A stretch of 55,607 nt of DNA from Spirochaetales bacterium (GTDB taxonomy: Bacteria; Spirochaetota; Spirochaetia; DAHUYW01): positions 1 to 55,607 of the forward strand of contig DAHUYW010000024.1 of NCBI GenBank assembly GCA_027306915.1, written 5' to 3'. How positions within the stretch are numbered: position 1 is the stretch's first letter; each line of letters starts with the position of its first letter. The notes beneath the pieces are model-generated. The model saw only the letters and a list, made by a program, of their open reading frames with translations, did no database searches and was not told where the DNA came from. Shown here piece after piece: positions 1 to 8,319 of the stretch. The position numbers were made by a program, and so were the translations under genes.

Positions 1-171
1 GGCCGAGGCCGCGACCACCGAGGCCATGTCGAGAAAGTAGGGCTTGCGAAGGCCTGCCTCGAGGCTCACCATCGTTGGAGTCGCGAGGAGGGCCTCCTTG
101 AGCGCCGGCCAGCGCCCGGGGAAAAGCTCGTCATAGTAGCGGTCGAAGCCGATCCGCTGCCTGGATTTCAT
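1..171 (-). CDS. RsmB/NOP-family RNA (cytosine-5) methyltransferase, 5' part
   Basis: The frame runs off the left edge, so only about 57 N-terminal residues are present. They contain FDRYYDELFPGRW and RKPYFLDMASVVAA, which match the N-terminal region of spirochaetal NOL1/NOP2/Sun m5C methyltransferases that modify rRNA or tRNA with S-adenosylmethionine; the catalytic cysteines would lie outside the window. ATG at 171 is the nearest methionine. An in-frame TTG at 198 is an alternative start. It is transcribed divergently from the HAD phosphatase gene. The family call rests on remembered similarity of a short stretch and is moderately sure. Confidence 0.6.
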   Translation of the reverse strand, partial: MKSRQRIGFDRYYDELFPGRWPALKEALLATPTMVSLEAGLRKPYFLDMASVVAASA

Positions 172-264
172 CTCGAGTTCACGTTTCTCCGCCTTCAATC
201 TATCCGAAAGACGGCGAATGCTCAAAGGCTTCGCGCTTGCCGTCGTCGCGCACCGAGACGATTC

Positions 265-293
265 TTGACAGAGGGCGCACGCGCCCGTATGGT
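265..293 (+). promoter_or_regulatory. Sigma-70-type promoter of the HAD phosphatase gene
   Basis: TTGACA at 265-270 is a perfect -35 box. It is followed after exactly 17 nt by TATGGT at 288-293. The predicted start of transcription is near 300, giving a leader of about 14 nt that carries the GGAG ribosome-binding site of the GTG start at 314. Confidence 0.65.
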
Positions 294-313
294 GGCCACA
301 GTTGGAGACAGCT

Positions 314-964
314 GTGAACATTGCCGGCGTCCTCTTTGACCTCGACGGTACCCTTCTCGACACTCTCGAAGACATCGCGAGCGCGACCAACCTTGCGCTT
401 CGTTCCCACGGCTATCCGGAGCACAGCCCCAGAGACTACCGATCGATGGTGGGATGGGGTATCCGCCACCTTGTGGAGGCGGCGCTTCCGGCCGAGGCCC
501 GCGAAGCGGTTCCGATCGAGACGCTAGCGCGCGAGGTCAGCGCCTCGCTCCGGGAACACCCGGCGGTAGCGACGCGTCCCTATCCGGGAATCCCCGAGCT
601 TCTCAGCGAGCTCTCGCGCAAGGGGCTGCGTCTCGTGATCCTTTCGAACAAGCCGGACGAGCTTACCCACATCGTCGTTTCGACACTCCTTGGCGAGGAG
701 CAGTTTGACGCCATTCAGGGTGCGCGGCCGGATCTTCCCAGGAAGCCGGATCCGACGGCCGCCCGCCTCCTCGCCGAGCAGGTGGGGCTTGCGCCCGAGC
801 GGATGCTTTTTCTCGGCGATTCGGACGTCGACATGCAGACCGCGACCGCCGCTCGGATGTACCCCGTCGGGGCGGGCTGGGGCTTCCGCACTCGCGAGGA
901 GCTTACGCGTAACGGGGCACGGGTGGTGATCGATAAGCCCGGCGACCTCCTCGCGCTCCTTTAG
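314..964 (+). CDS. gph: HAD-superfamily phosphatase, phosphoglycolate phosphatase-like
   Basis: A 216-residue HAD hydrolase. Motif I is DLDGTLLDT near the N-terminus with the nucleophile and acid Asp, motif II is VILSNKP, motif III supplies Lys in RKPDP, and motif IV is FLGDSDVDMQTA. The helical cap between motifs I and II has the size seen in phosphoglycolate phosphatase and PpaX-like enzymes, which remove phosphate from small phosphorylated metabolites or pyrophosphate. The GTG start at 314 is chosen because GGAG lies 6 nt upstream; a TTG at 302 is also in frame. It probably forms a short cytoplasmic sugar-phosphate pair with the mutase 42 bases downstream. Substrate cannot be told from sequence. 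Confidence 0.8.
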   Translation: MNIAGVLFDLDGTLLDTLEDIASATNLALRSHGYPEHSPRDYRSMVGWGIRHLVEAALPAEAREAVPIETLAREVSASLREHPAVATRPYPGIPELLSELSRKGLRLVILSNKPDELTHIVVSTLLGEEQFDAIQGARPDLPRKPDPTAARLLAEQVGLAPERMLFLGDSDVDMQTATAARMYPVGAGWGFRTREELTRNGARVVIDKPGDLLALL

Positions 965-991
965 GCGGCGGTAGCGCTCCCCGGGGTCTTT

Positions 992-1000
992 TGGCATAAT
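992..1000 (+). promoter_or_regulatory. Extended -10 element just before the phosphohexomutase gene
   Basis: TGGCATAAT combines a TGn extension with a CATAAT hexamer. No good -35 is visible. The hexamer ends 7 nt before the ATG at 1007, so transcription would start at the start codon, as for several other genes in the window. Confidence 0.4.
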
Positions 1001-1006
1001 GCCTTC

Positions 1007-2788
1007 ATGGACAAGAAAGAACTGCTGAGCCGCGCGAAGAACTACCTCGACCTCGAGCAGGACGAGCGCTTTCGCGACGAGGTCAAGAGGCTCCTCGATG
1101 CGGGCGATCTTGAGTCTCTGAGCGATCGATTCTACACGAGCCTCGCTTTCGGCACGGGCGGGCTGCGCGGGATGATCGGGGGCGGCTTCAACCGGATGAA
1201 TCCCTTCGTGGTGCGCCGCGCCACCCAGGGGCTCGCCAACTACGTTCGCGTGGCAGCGGGAGCGGATGCGGCGCCGGCGGGGTCAGCGGGGGCCGGGACA
1301 CCCAAGGCTGTCATCGCTTATGACTCGCGTCGCTATTCCCCTCTCTTTGCCGAGGAGGCGGCGCTCGTTCTGTGTGCTAACGGCATCAAGACCTACCTCT
1401 TCTCCTCCTTGCGGCCCACCCCCGAGCTATCTTTCGCGGTCCGCCGCCTGGAGGCGACCACGGGGATCGTCATTACCGCGAGCCACAACCCTCCCGCGTA
1501 CAACGGCTACAAGGTCTACTGGTCCGACGGGGCTCAGATCATTCCTCCCCACGATGAGGCTATAATCGCGGAGGTGCAGGCGGTCGGGAGCGATATACGC
1601 TCGATGGGACGCGAGGAAGCCGTGACGAAGGGGCTTCTGGTCCTCATCGACCAGGAGATAGACGACGCCTTCATTGCGATGGTGAAGAGCTACGTGCTCC
1701 GCCCACAGCTCGTGCGGGAGCACGGCTCGCGACTGAAGGTGGTCTACACCCCTCTTCACGGCGCCGGAAGGATGCCGATCGAGCGTTCTCTTTCCGAGCT
1801 GGGAATCAAGGTGATCACGGTGCCCGAGCAGGCCGAGCCCGACGGCGAGTTTCCCACCGTGAAGTATCCGAACCCCGAGGAGGCCTCGGCGCTCAAGCTG
1901 GCGATCGAGCTGGGTCGCAAGGAGCGGGCCGATCTTGTCATGGCGAGCGACCCCGATTCGGACCGACTCGGAATCGCGGTCCCGAACGGCGACGACTTTG
2001 TCCTGGTCACCGGAAACCAGCTCGGCGCGCTGCTCGCCGACTACATCTTCTCCTCGCGCAAGGAGCTCGGCCGTCTCCCGCCGAAGCCGGTCTTCATCAA
2101 GACCATCGTGACCACGAACCTTCAGGCGAAGATCGCCGAGAGCTACGGCGCCAAGGTCTATGATGTTCTTACCGGCTTCAAGTACATTGCCGAGAAGATC
2201 CGCCTCTTCGAGCAAACCGGGGAGGGCTACGTTTTCGGGGGCGAGGAAAGCTACGGCTACCTCGTCGAGACCGAGGTCAGGGACAAGGACGCAGTCTCGG
2301 CAGCGCTCGCCACCGCCGAGATGACCCTCTTCAATGTGGCACAGGGAAGAACCCTCCTCGATTGTCTCCACGACCTCTACGAGCGCTACGGCTATTTCGA
2401 GGAGAGGCAAATCTCTCGTGCCTTCGCCGGGGAGAGCGGCCACAAAGAGATGGAGCATCTCATGGACCGCCTGCGAAAGACGCCCCCGCACGAGCTCGGC
2501 GGCGCGACTGTTTTGCTGGTGAAGGACTACGAAAGGGGAACGACCCTCGAAACGAAATCGCGCAGGAGCTCGAAGGATCTCGACCTTCCGCCTTCCAACG
2601 TTCTCCAGTTCGTGCTTGATGACGAGAGCATCGTCACGGCCCGTCCTTCCGGTACCGAGCCGAAGATCAAGTTCTATGCCTCCTGCTGTACGCGACCCGG
2701 CATTGCATTCGCCGATGCGAAGCGGGAGGTTGGGGCGCGCATGGTACGCCTCGAGGAAGCGATCGACCGGATCATAGCAGGGGGTTGA
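1007..2788 (+). CDS. Phosphohexomutase (phosphoglucomutase/phosphomannomutase)
   Basis: A 593-residue alpha-D-phosphohexomutase interconverting hexose 1- and 6-phosphates. All four signatures are present in order: the phosphoserine loop ITASHNP (Ser near residue 159), the metal loop SDPDSDR, the sugar-binding loop GGEESYG, and the phosphate-binding loop RPSGTEPKIKFY. Length fits the long PgcA-like branch common in spirochaetes and Firmicutes. An Ala/Gly-rich insertion lies around residues 85-99. No Shine-Dalgarno precedes the ATG; a -10-like box sits directly upstream. Converges with the oxidoreductase gene. Glucose versus mannose preference is not readable. Confidence 0.9.
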   Translation: MDKKELLSRAKNYLDLEQDERFRDEVKRLLDAGDLESLSDRFYTSLAFGTGGLRGMIGGGFNRMNPFVVRRATQGLANYVRVAAGADAAPAGSAGAGTPKAVIAYDSRRYSPLFAEEAALVLCANGIKTYLFSSLRPTPELSFAVRRLEATTGIVITASHNPPAYNGYKVYWSDGAQIIPPHDEAIIAEVQAVGSDIRSMGREEAVTKGLLVLIDQEIDDAFIAMVKSYVLRPQLVREHGSRLKVVYTPLHGAGRMPIERSLSELGIKVITVPEQAEPDGEFPTVKYPNPEEASALKLAIELGRKERADLVMASDPDSDRLGIAVPNGDDFVLVTGNQLGALLADYIFSSRKELGRLPPKPVFIKTIVTTNLQAKIAESYGAKVYDVLTGFKYIAEKIRLFEQTGEGYVFGGEESYGYLVETEVRDKDAVSAALATAEMTLFNVAQGRTLLDCLHDLYERYGYFEERQISRAFAGESGHKEMEHLMDRLRKTPPHELGGATVLLVKDYERGTTLETKSRRSSKDLDLPPSNVLQFVLDDESIVTARPSGTEPKIKFYASCCTRPGIAFADAKREVGARMVRLEEAIDRIIAGG

Positions 2789-2850
2789 CGGCGGGGCGGA
2801 CAGGCCGGCAGGCGAATGAGGCCGCTGCCGTCGTGGGTCGACGCATGAGG

Positions 2851-2867
2851 GGTGCCGCGGAGGCACC
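2851..2867. terminator. Possible stem-loop between convergent genes
   Basis: GGTGCC and GGCACC form a 6-bp stem around a 5-nt loop between the convergent mutase and oxidoreductase genes. There is no T-tract, so this is only a candidate bidirectional 3'-end structure. Confidence 0.25.
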
Positions 2868-2878
2868 AGTGCCGTGGA

Positions 2879-3490
2879 TCACCCGTCGGCAGGGAAGAGC
2901 CCGGCGACCAACCCCTCAATCTCGCTGATCCAGCCCCTACGCTCGGAGACATCGCGCGAGCGCATGTCGGTGAGGAGGCGAAAGGTAACCTCTTCGATGC
3001 CGCAGAAGCCGAGGGTCTCTTTCCACATGCGCGAGAGCGCAGGCTCGCCGGAGGTAGCCTCCGCGTCGGTGGTGGCAAGGATAAGCGAGCGCTTCCCTGC
3101 CAGGAGCGGGACCTTGGACTTTCGAAGGAAGCTCTCGCCGGTGTAGTCGTAGGCCACGCCGGGGCGAAAGACCCGGTCGATCCACCCTTTAAGCAGAGCC
3201 GGCGGCCCGCTCCACCATTCCGGGTGGATGAAGACAAGCGCGTCAGCCTCGGCGAGCTCGCGCGAGTAGCGCTGCACCTGCTCGTCGAAGCTGAACCGAC
3301 GCTTGAGCTCCACTGCGGTAAGGAGGGGATCAAAATGCTCGTGATAGAGATCGTGGAAGAGGACGGTGTGGCCGCGAGCCTTGAGGGTTCGAACCACGGC
3401 CTCGCCGACCGCATGGTTAAAGCTCCGTTCTTGAGGATGGCAGAGCACAACAAGGATGTCCAGTCCTACCTCCAAGCGCTTTTCCTTCAA
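2879..3490 (-). CDS. NAD(P)H-dependent oxidoreductase, flavodoxin-like fold (KefF/MdaB type)
   Basis: About 200 residues. The N-terminal ILVVLCHPQERSFNHAV matches the FMN/FAD phosphate-binding start of the flavodoxin-like NAD(P)H:quinone reductases. FIHPEWWSGPPALLKGWIDR is the typical W-S-x-P-A-x-LKGWID segment, and a GKRSLILATT strand follows. Such proteins carry out two-electron reduction of quinones in the cytosol. The start is uncertain: TTG at 3490, TTG at 3475, or a CTG at 3463 preceded by GGAGG. It diverges from the Rrf2/Suf operon across about 110 bases, which fits a redox-linked role but proves none. Confidence 0.8.
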   Translation of the reverse strand: MKEKRLEVGLDILVVLCHPQERSFNHAVGEAVVRTLKARGHTVLFHDLYHEHFDPLLTAVELKRRFSFDEQVQRYSRELAEADALVFIHPEWWSGPPALLKGWIDRVFRPGVAYDYTGESFLRKSKVPLLAGKRSLILATTDAEATSGEPALSRMWKETLGFCGIEEVTFRLLTDMRSRDVSERRGWISEIEGLVAGLFPADG

Positions 3491-3545
3491 CGCGAAATCG
3501 TGATAATGTTCCCATAAAATACCAACGAATTGGGGCGGACATCAA

Positions 3546-3600
3546 TTGACACTGCCGACACGATTGGGTACATTATATATTACCAAAAAGGTTCGATATC
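3546..3600 (+). promoter_or_regulatory. Promoter and candidate Rrf2 operator of the suf operon
   Basis: TTGACA at 3546-3551 and TACATT at 3569-3574 are 17 nt apart. The stretch from there to the start at 3604 is strikingly AT-rich and contains the interrupted dyad ACC-aaaaa-GGT inside flanking ATAT elements (3575-3600). A bound regulator there would overlap the transcription start. Assigning it to the adjacent Rrf2 protein is inference. Confidence 0.5.
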
Positions 3601-3603
3601 ACT

Positions 3604-4026
3604 ATGCTGCGAATAAACAAGGATGTCGAGTATGCTCTGATCAGCCTCGTTGCGATGGGGCGGTCGAGCGAAGTGCAGTCGGCGCGGGAGCTTGCAAGCC
3701 GTTTCGAGATCCCCTACGGTCTGCTCTGCAAGATCCTCTACCGGCTTGCGCACTCCGGAATCGTGGTGTCCGTGCAGGGGCCGAAGGGCGGGTATCGCTT
3801 GGGGCATAGGCTGGAGGAGGTCACGATCGGACGGGTGATGGAGGCGATCCATGGCCCGGCGCGGGTGGCTGCCTGCCTGGAGGAGTCCGGCGACTGCTCG
3901 CAGCTTGACGCGTGCAACATCCGCGGGATCGTCCAGCAGGTCCAGAGCAGATGGGACCTCTTCATCAACTCGATGACCCTTGCGGAGTTTGCTGCGATGG
4001 AGACGCCGGCCGCCGCCCTGGAGTGA
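3604..4026 (+). CDS. Rrf2-family iron-sulfur regulator of the SUF operon
   Basis: A 140-residue winged-helix Rrf2 protein. The N-terminus INKDVEYALISLVAM and the wing VQGPKGGYRLG are family hallmarks. Three cysteines at about residues 91, 98 and 104 (Cx6Cx5C) match the cluster-ligating region of IscR and SUF-type Rrf2 regulators (IscR has Cx5Cx5C), so it probably senses Fe-S status. It is the first gene of the suf operon, and its stop is followed within 10 bases by the SufT-like start, consistent with autoregulation. ATG at 3604 is preceded by only a weak AAGG. Confidence 0.88.
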   Translation: MLRINKDVEYALISLVAMGRSSEVQSARELASRFEIPYGLLCKILYRLAHSGIVVSVQGPKGGYRLGHRLEEVTIGRVMEAIHGPARVAACLEESGDCSQLDACNIRGIVQQVQSRWDLFINSMTLAEFAAMETPAAALE

Positions 4027-4035
4027 GGAGGAGTG

Positions 4036-4338
4036 ATGGTAACCAAGGAAGAGGCCCTCGAGGTCCTGAAGAACGTCTATGACCCCGAGATCATGATGAA
4101 CATCGTCGACATAGGCCTGGTTTATCGCGTCGAGACGTCGGAGGACAGGATCGAGGTGGATTTCACCCTGACCTATCCCGGCTGTCCGGTCGGCGACGTC
4201 ATCCTAAACGATATCGTCACGATTCTACAGGACTTCTCCGGAATCCAGGACGTCCGCGCGAACCTCGTGTGGAATCCCCCATGGACCCCGGACCGGATGA
4301 GCGAAGAGGCGCGCATCTCGCTCGGATATCCGATATAG
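4036..4338 (+). CDS. sufT: SufT-like MIP18/DUF59 Fe-S assembly factor
   Basis: A 100-residue single-domain protein with the DUF59 signatures VYDPEIMMNIVDIGLVY and TLTYPGCPVGDVI; the Cys in PGCP is the conserved one. The family assists maturation of iron-sulfur proteins and is often encoded inside SUF operons, as here between the Rrf2 regulator and sufC. It ends with the family-typical VWNPPWTPDRMSEEAR segment. ATG at 4036 follows AGGAGG; a GTG three bases earlier is in frame. It should act in the cytosol, probably in cluster delivery. Confidence 0.85.
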   Translation: MVTKEEALEVLKNVYDPEIMMNIVDIGLVYRVETSEDRIEVDFTLTYPGCPVGDVILNDIVTILQDFSGIQDVRANLVWNPPWTPDRMSEEARISLGYPI

Positions 4339-4402
4339 ACCGCCGACTGCCGCGCCTGCGATGAGAGTGAAGCGGGATGAAAGGGAAGGAGAGACAAGCA
4401 CC

Positions 4403-5182
4403 ATGCAACTTGTGATCGAGGATCTGAAGGCCGAGATCGACGGCAAGCCGATTCTTAAAGGGATAGACCTCACCCTGAATACCGGCGAGGTTCACGCCCT
4501 GATGGGTCCCAACGGCTCGGGAAAGAGCACGCTCGCGAACGTACTGATGGGCCATCCGCGCTACACGGTGACCGGAGGGCGAGTGCGCATCGACGGCGAC
4601 GACCTTCTGGCCATGGAGTCGGATGAGCGTGCGCGGCGAGGGCTCTTCCTTGCCTTCCAGTATCCCGTGGAGATTCCTGGAGTCACGGTCGGCAAGTTCT
4701 TGAAGCGAGCGACGGAGTTGCGCATTCCCGACGGCAAGATGAACGTTGGCGCGTACATAAAAGAGCTGCGCGAATCGATGACCTTCATGGAGATGGATCA
4801 GCAGTTCATCAACCGCTACCTGAATGAGGGCTTTTCCGGGGGCGAGAAGAAGCGGATGGAGATCCTGCAGATGATAGTTCTCAAGCCCTCCTTCGCCATT
4901 CTCGACGAGACCGACTCGGGTCTGGACATCGATGCCCTCAAGGTCGTCTCGAAGGGCGTGAACAAGCTGCGCGGGCCGGATTTCGGAGCCCTCATTATCA
5001 CGCACTATCAGCGCATCCTTGATCACATTCATCCCGATTTCGTCCACATCATGTACAAGGGACGTATTGCCACCTCGGGTGGAAGCGACCTTGTGCACAC
5101 GCTCGAGGAGCAGGGCTACGACTGGGTCAAGCAGAAATACGGCATCGAGGAGGAAGAGAATGAGCCAGCAGCAAACCGTTGA
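4403..5182 (+). CDS. sufC: SufC, ATPase of the SufBCD scaffold
   Basis: A 259-residue ABC-type ATPase without membrane segments. Walker A is GPNGSGKST, the Q-loop lies in [11 protein letters not shown], the signature is SGGEKKR, and Walker B is [16 protein letters not shown], including the SufC-typical ETDSGLD. It drives conformational change of SufB/SufD during Fe-S cluster assembly. ATG at 4403 is preferred over an upstream ATG at 4361 because GGAG lies a short distance upstream and the protein then begins MQLVIEDL, the normal SufC N-terminus. Its 3' end overlaps sufB by 23 bases. Confidence 0.96.
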   Translation: MQLVIEDLKAEIDGKPILKGIDLTLNTGEVHALMGPNGSGKSTLANVLMGHPRYTVTGGRVRIDGDDLLAMESDERARRGLFLAFQYPVEIPGVTVGKFLKRATELRIPDGKMNVGAYIKELRESMTFMEMDQQFINRYLNEGFSGGEKKRMEILQMIVLKPSFAILDETDSGLDIDALKVVSKGVNKLRGPDFGALIITHYQRILDHIHPDFVHIMYKGRIATSGGSDLVHTLEEQGYDWVKQKYGIEEEENEPAANR

Positions 5183-6560
5183 GGTCGGCGATTACAAGTT
5201 CGGATTCTCCTATCCGGATCGTTCGGTCTTCATGACCCAGAAGGGCCTCTCGGAAGAGGTAGTCGAGGCGATTTCCTTTCACAAGGGCGAGCCCGATTGG
5301 ATGCGGGAGTTCAGGCTGAAGTCCCTGGCGGCCTTCCGTGCAAAGCCCATGCCGAACTGGGGCGCCGATCTTGCCGACATCGACTTCAACAATATCTACT
5401 ACTACGCCAAGCCGGTCGAGGCGCAGAAGCGCACCTGGGATGACGTTCCGCAGGATATCAAGGACACCTTCGATCGGATCGGAATCCCCGAGGCCGAGCG
5501 TAAGTTTCTCGCGGGAGTCGGAGCCCAGTACGATTCGGAGATGGTCTATCACAGCATCCGAGAGGACCTCACGAAGCAGGGGGTCATCTTCACCGACCCC
5601 GAGACTGCGGTGCGCGAGCATCCGGACATCGTGAAGGAGTACTTCGGGACGATTATTCCCTACACCGACAATAAGTTTGCGGCTCTCAACAGTGCCGTCT
5701 GGTCGGGGGGAAGCTTCGTGTACGTGCCGAAGGGAGTAAAGGTGGAGATTCCCCTCCAGGCCTATTTCCGCATCAACAAAGAGAACCTCGGCCAATTCGA
5801 GCGGACCCTCATCATCGCCGAGGAGGGGAGCTTCGTGCATTATGTGGAGGGGTGCACCGCGCCGATCTATACCACCGACGCCCTCCACAGCGCCGTGGTC
5901 GAGATCATCGCGAAGCCGGGCGCGCGGGTGCGCTACTCTACCATCCAGAACTGGTCGAGCGACGTCTATAACCTCGTCACCAAGCGGGCGGTCGCCTACG
6001 AGCATGCGACCGTGGAGTGGGTCGACGGTAACATCGGCTCCAAGCGCACGATGAAGTACCCCTCGGTCTATCTCATGGGCGAGGGAGCCCACGGCGAGAT
6101 CCTGTCAATTGCCTTCGCTGGGAAGAAGCAGGAGCAGGATACCGGCGGCAAGGTGGTCCACCTCGCCGACAACACCACCTCGGTCATTACCTCCAAGTCC
6201 ATAAGCAAGGACGGTGGGGTGGCGAGCTACCGAGGGCTGCTGAAGGTCGAAGAAGGTCTCAAGAACATCAAGTCGCGGGTCGTCTGCGACGCCCTTATCC
6301 TCGACGAGCGCTCCGCAACCAACACCTACCCCTACATGGAGATCGACTCGGACGACGTCTCGATCGAGCACGAGGCCCGGGTGAGCAAGATCAGCGAGGA
6401 GCAGCTCTTTTATCTCATGAGCCGCGGGATGAGCGAGGCGGAGGCCTCGATGATGATCGTGAACGGCTTTCTCGACCCGCTCGTGAAGCAGCTGCCGATG
6501 GAGTACGCGGTGGAGCTGAACCGCCTCATCGAGCTCGAGATGGAGGGCTCGGTCGGTTAG
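5160..6560 (+). CDS. sufB: SufB, Fe-S cluster assembly scaffold
   Basis: A 466-residue SufB with the parallel beta-helix core typical of SufB/SufD. Recognisable segments are [44 protein letters not shown] and [19 protein letters not shown], followed by the C-terminal [23 protein letters not shown]. Cysteines in EGCTAP and VVCDA are candidates for sulfur relay and cluster binding. The ATG at 5160 lies within the end of sufC and is preceded by GAGGAAGAGA, so translation is probably coupled. It forms the SufBC2D complex with its neighbours. Confidence 0.97.
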   Translation: MSQQQTVEVGDYKFGFSYPDRSVFMTQKGLSEEVVEAISFHKGEPDWMREFRLKSLAAFRAKPMPNWGADLADIDFNNIYYYAKPVEAQKRTWDDVPQDIKDTFDRIGIPEAERKFLAGVGAQYDSEMVYHSIREDLTKQGVIFTDPETAVREHPDIVKEYFGTIIPYTDNKFAALNSAVWSGGSFVYVPKGVKVEIPLQAYFRINKENLGQFERTLIIAEEGSFVHYVEGCTAPIYTTDALHSAVVEIIAKPGARVRYSTIQNWSSDVYNLVTKRAVAYEHATVEWVDGNIGSKRTMKYPSVYLMGEGAHGEILSIAFAGKKQEQDTGGKVVHLADNTTSVITSKSISKDGGVASYRGLLKVEEGLKNIKSRVVCDALILDERSATNTYPYMEIDSDDVSIEHEARVSKISEEQLFYLMSRGMSEAEASMMIVNGFLDPLVKQLPMEYAVELNRLIELEMEGSVG

Positions 6561-6680
6561 AGCGCCGAGCGCTCGCCGCTTCCCGCGCCGACCCCTCGGT
6601 GAGTTCACGTCGAAGCGCACCGGGCCGCACTTTCATGTGCGCGGACCGCGGGGAGAACTTCAGTCAGGAGCAAGTACAGT

Positions 6681-8003
6681 ATGAGTACGAACGCACAGAA
6701 CGCGTCGTCCACGTCGACACTGAGGACCGAGCGCGACGAACCGGAATGGATGGCGGCGTTTCGCCGCAAGGCCTTCGAAGAGTTTTCGCATGCGGCATGG
6801 CCAACACCCCAGGAAGAGGAGTGGCGCCGCACCGATATAACCGCGCTCGATTTCGCCAAGTATAAGCTGATCCGAGCCGATGGCGAGACGCTCTCCCCTG
6901 CGGCTGAAGCCGTTGAGTCGGGGGTGCTTCCTCCGCCTCCGAAGGGAGAGGAAAGCGGCCTGATCCGATTTCAGGGAGGGCGGTGCATCCTTGCCCGCAT
7001 CGCACCGGAGCTCGCAGCCCAGGGGGTGCGTTTCCTTTCGCTCATCGACGCGATCAAGGATCGCAACCCCGCAATTGAGGAGAGCTTTCGGGAAGCGGTC
7101 GGCAGGAGCGTGAACCGTTTTCAAAGCTGGCACTACAGCCAATGGAGCCACGGGGCCTTTCTCTATGTCCCGCAATTCCTTGAGATCAAACATCCCTTCT
7201 TCGTGGACTTCGTCGAGACCGGATCGGATGCGTTCAGCGCGCCCCACCTGACGGTTGTCCTGGACAAAGGTGCGAGAGCGATCGTCATCCAGCGCCTCGC
7301 AAGCGGCGACGCGGGCGAGCTTCTCTGCAATGAGGGCGCCGACCTCAAGGTGGGAGATGGAGGGGCGCTCGAGTTCGTCCGCATTCAGGATCTGAACCTC
7401 AAGAGCCGCTACTTCAACAACTCCTCGGTCGCCGTGGCCCGGGACGCGAGCTTGAAGCACTTCGAGGTGGCGTTCGGCTCGCGCCTCCACAAGAGTCGCC
7501 TGGACTGCTCCATCAACGGGCCGGGTGGCGAGGTACACATAAACGGGATATACTTTGCCCACAAAAGACAGCACATGGATATCGGCACGATTCAGCGGCA
7601 CAATGCGCAGAACGCGAACAGCCGCGCCTACTATAAGGGAGCGGTCCGCGACAAGGCCAAAACCGTCTATCAAGGGCTCATCGAGGTGGGAATCGGAGCC
7701 TCGCAGACGGACGCCTACCTCAAGAACAAGAACCTGCTCCTGAATGACGGCGCCCGCAGCGACTCGATTCCCATGCTCAAGATCAACAACAACGATGTCA
7801 AGTGCAGCCATGGCTCGACGACCGGGAAGCTGAACGAAGAAGAGCTCTTCTACTTGACGTCGCGGGGCTTTCCACGCACCGAGGCCGAGAAGCTTCTGAT
7901 CGCTGCCTTCTTCGAGGATGTCATGGAGTCGGCCCATGAAGCGGTGAAAGAGGAGATCCGACGCGCGATTCTGAAGCGGGTAGGCGAGACGACCACCGCG
8001 TAG
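6681..8003 (+). CDS. sufD: SufD, Fe-S cluster assembly protein
   Basis: A 440-residue SufD. After a low-complexity Ser/Thr start it shows EWRRTDITALDFAKY, the beta-helix core, and a C-terminus closely parallel to SufB (KCSHGSTTGKLNEEELFYLTSRG), where the His in CSHG is a known functional position in the SufB-SufD interface. It completes the SufBC2D scaffold. A 120-base gap separates it from sufB; a GAGCGC/GCGCTC stem-loop lies at 6560-6574 directly after the sufB stop and could tune transcript stability. TCAGGAG provides the ribosome-binding site. Confidence 0.94.
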   Translation: MSTNAQNASSTSTLRTERDEPEWMAAFRRKAFEEFSHAAWPTPQEEEWRRTDITALDFAKYKLIRADGETLSPAAEAVESGVLPPPPKGEESGLIRFQGGRCILARIAPELAAQGVRFLSLIDAIKDRNPAIEESFREAVGRSVNRFQSWHYSQWSHGAFLYVPQFLEIKHPFFVDFVETGSDAFSAPHLTVVLDKGARAIVIQRLASGDAGELLCNEGADLKVGDGGALEFVRIQDLNLKSRYFNNSSVAVARDASLKHFEVAFGSRLHKSRLDCSINGPGGEVHINGIYFAHKRQHMDIGTIQRHNAQNANSRAYYKGAVRDKAKTVYQGLIEVGIGASQTDAYLKNKNLLLNDGARSDSIPMLKINNNDVKCSHGSTTGKLNEEELFYLTSRGFPRTEAEKLLIAAFFEDVMESAHEAVKEEIRRAILKRVGETTTA

Positions 8004-8004
8004 T

Positions 8005-8319
8005 ATGGGGTGGGTCAAGGTCTGCGCCGAATGGGAGATGAAGAGCGTCCGGCGCTTCGAGCACGACGAACGTTCGTTCGCACTCTTCCGGTTGCCCGAC
8101 GGGATCTACGCCCTTGACGACATCTGCTCGCACGAATACTCCCGCCTCTCGGAGGGCGAGATCTGGCGGGGGCAGGTGATGTGCCCCAAGCACGGATCGC
8201 GCTTCGACATCAAGACCGGCAAGGTGGAGGGCCTGCCCGCTACGCGGCCCGTACGGACCTACCCTGTCAAGATCGAGGGAGACGCGGTCTACATCGAACT
8301 AGAGGACGAAGAATGGTAA
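8005..8319 (+). CDS. Rieske-type [2Fe-2S] ferredoxin in the SUF operon
   Basis: A 104-residue single-domain Rieske protein. The ligand pairs are Cys41-x-His43 (CSHEYS) and Cys60-x2-His63 (CPKHGS), followed by the conserved RFDIKTG strand. It resembles soluble ferredoxin components of aromatic dioxygenases, but no oxygenase is nearby; its place between sufD and sufS suggests electron delivery to, or a client of, the assembly machinery. The ATG lies 2 bases after the sufD stop and no separate Shine-Dalgarno is evident, so it is probably translationally coupled. The last codons overlap sufS by 7 bases. Confidence 0.9.
   Translation: MGWVKVCAEWEMKSVRRFEHDERSFALFRLPDGIYALDDICSHEYSRLSEGEIWRGQVMCPKHGSRFDIKTGKVEGLPATRPVRTYPVKIEGDAVYIELEDEEW

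Noticed and set aside
1427..2866. 479-codon open frame opposite the phosphohexomutase
   Set aside because: It is antisense to a gene with all family motifs, has no recognisable domain, and is the kind of long shadow frame expected at high GC.
5019..5159. Longer sufB start inside sufC
   Set aside because: The extra 47 residues read the sufC codons in another frame; the ATG at 5160 gives the normal SufB N-terminus.
6660..8018. 452-codon open frame opposite sufD
   Set aside because: Antisense shadow; sufD is complete on the plus strand and the frame shows no domain.
8181..8312. Longer sufS start inside the Rieske gene
   Set aside because: The extension is the Rieske coding sequence read out of frame; ATG at 8313 has a ribosome-binding site.
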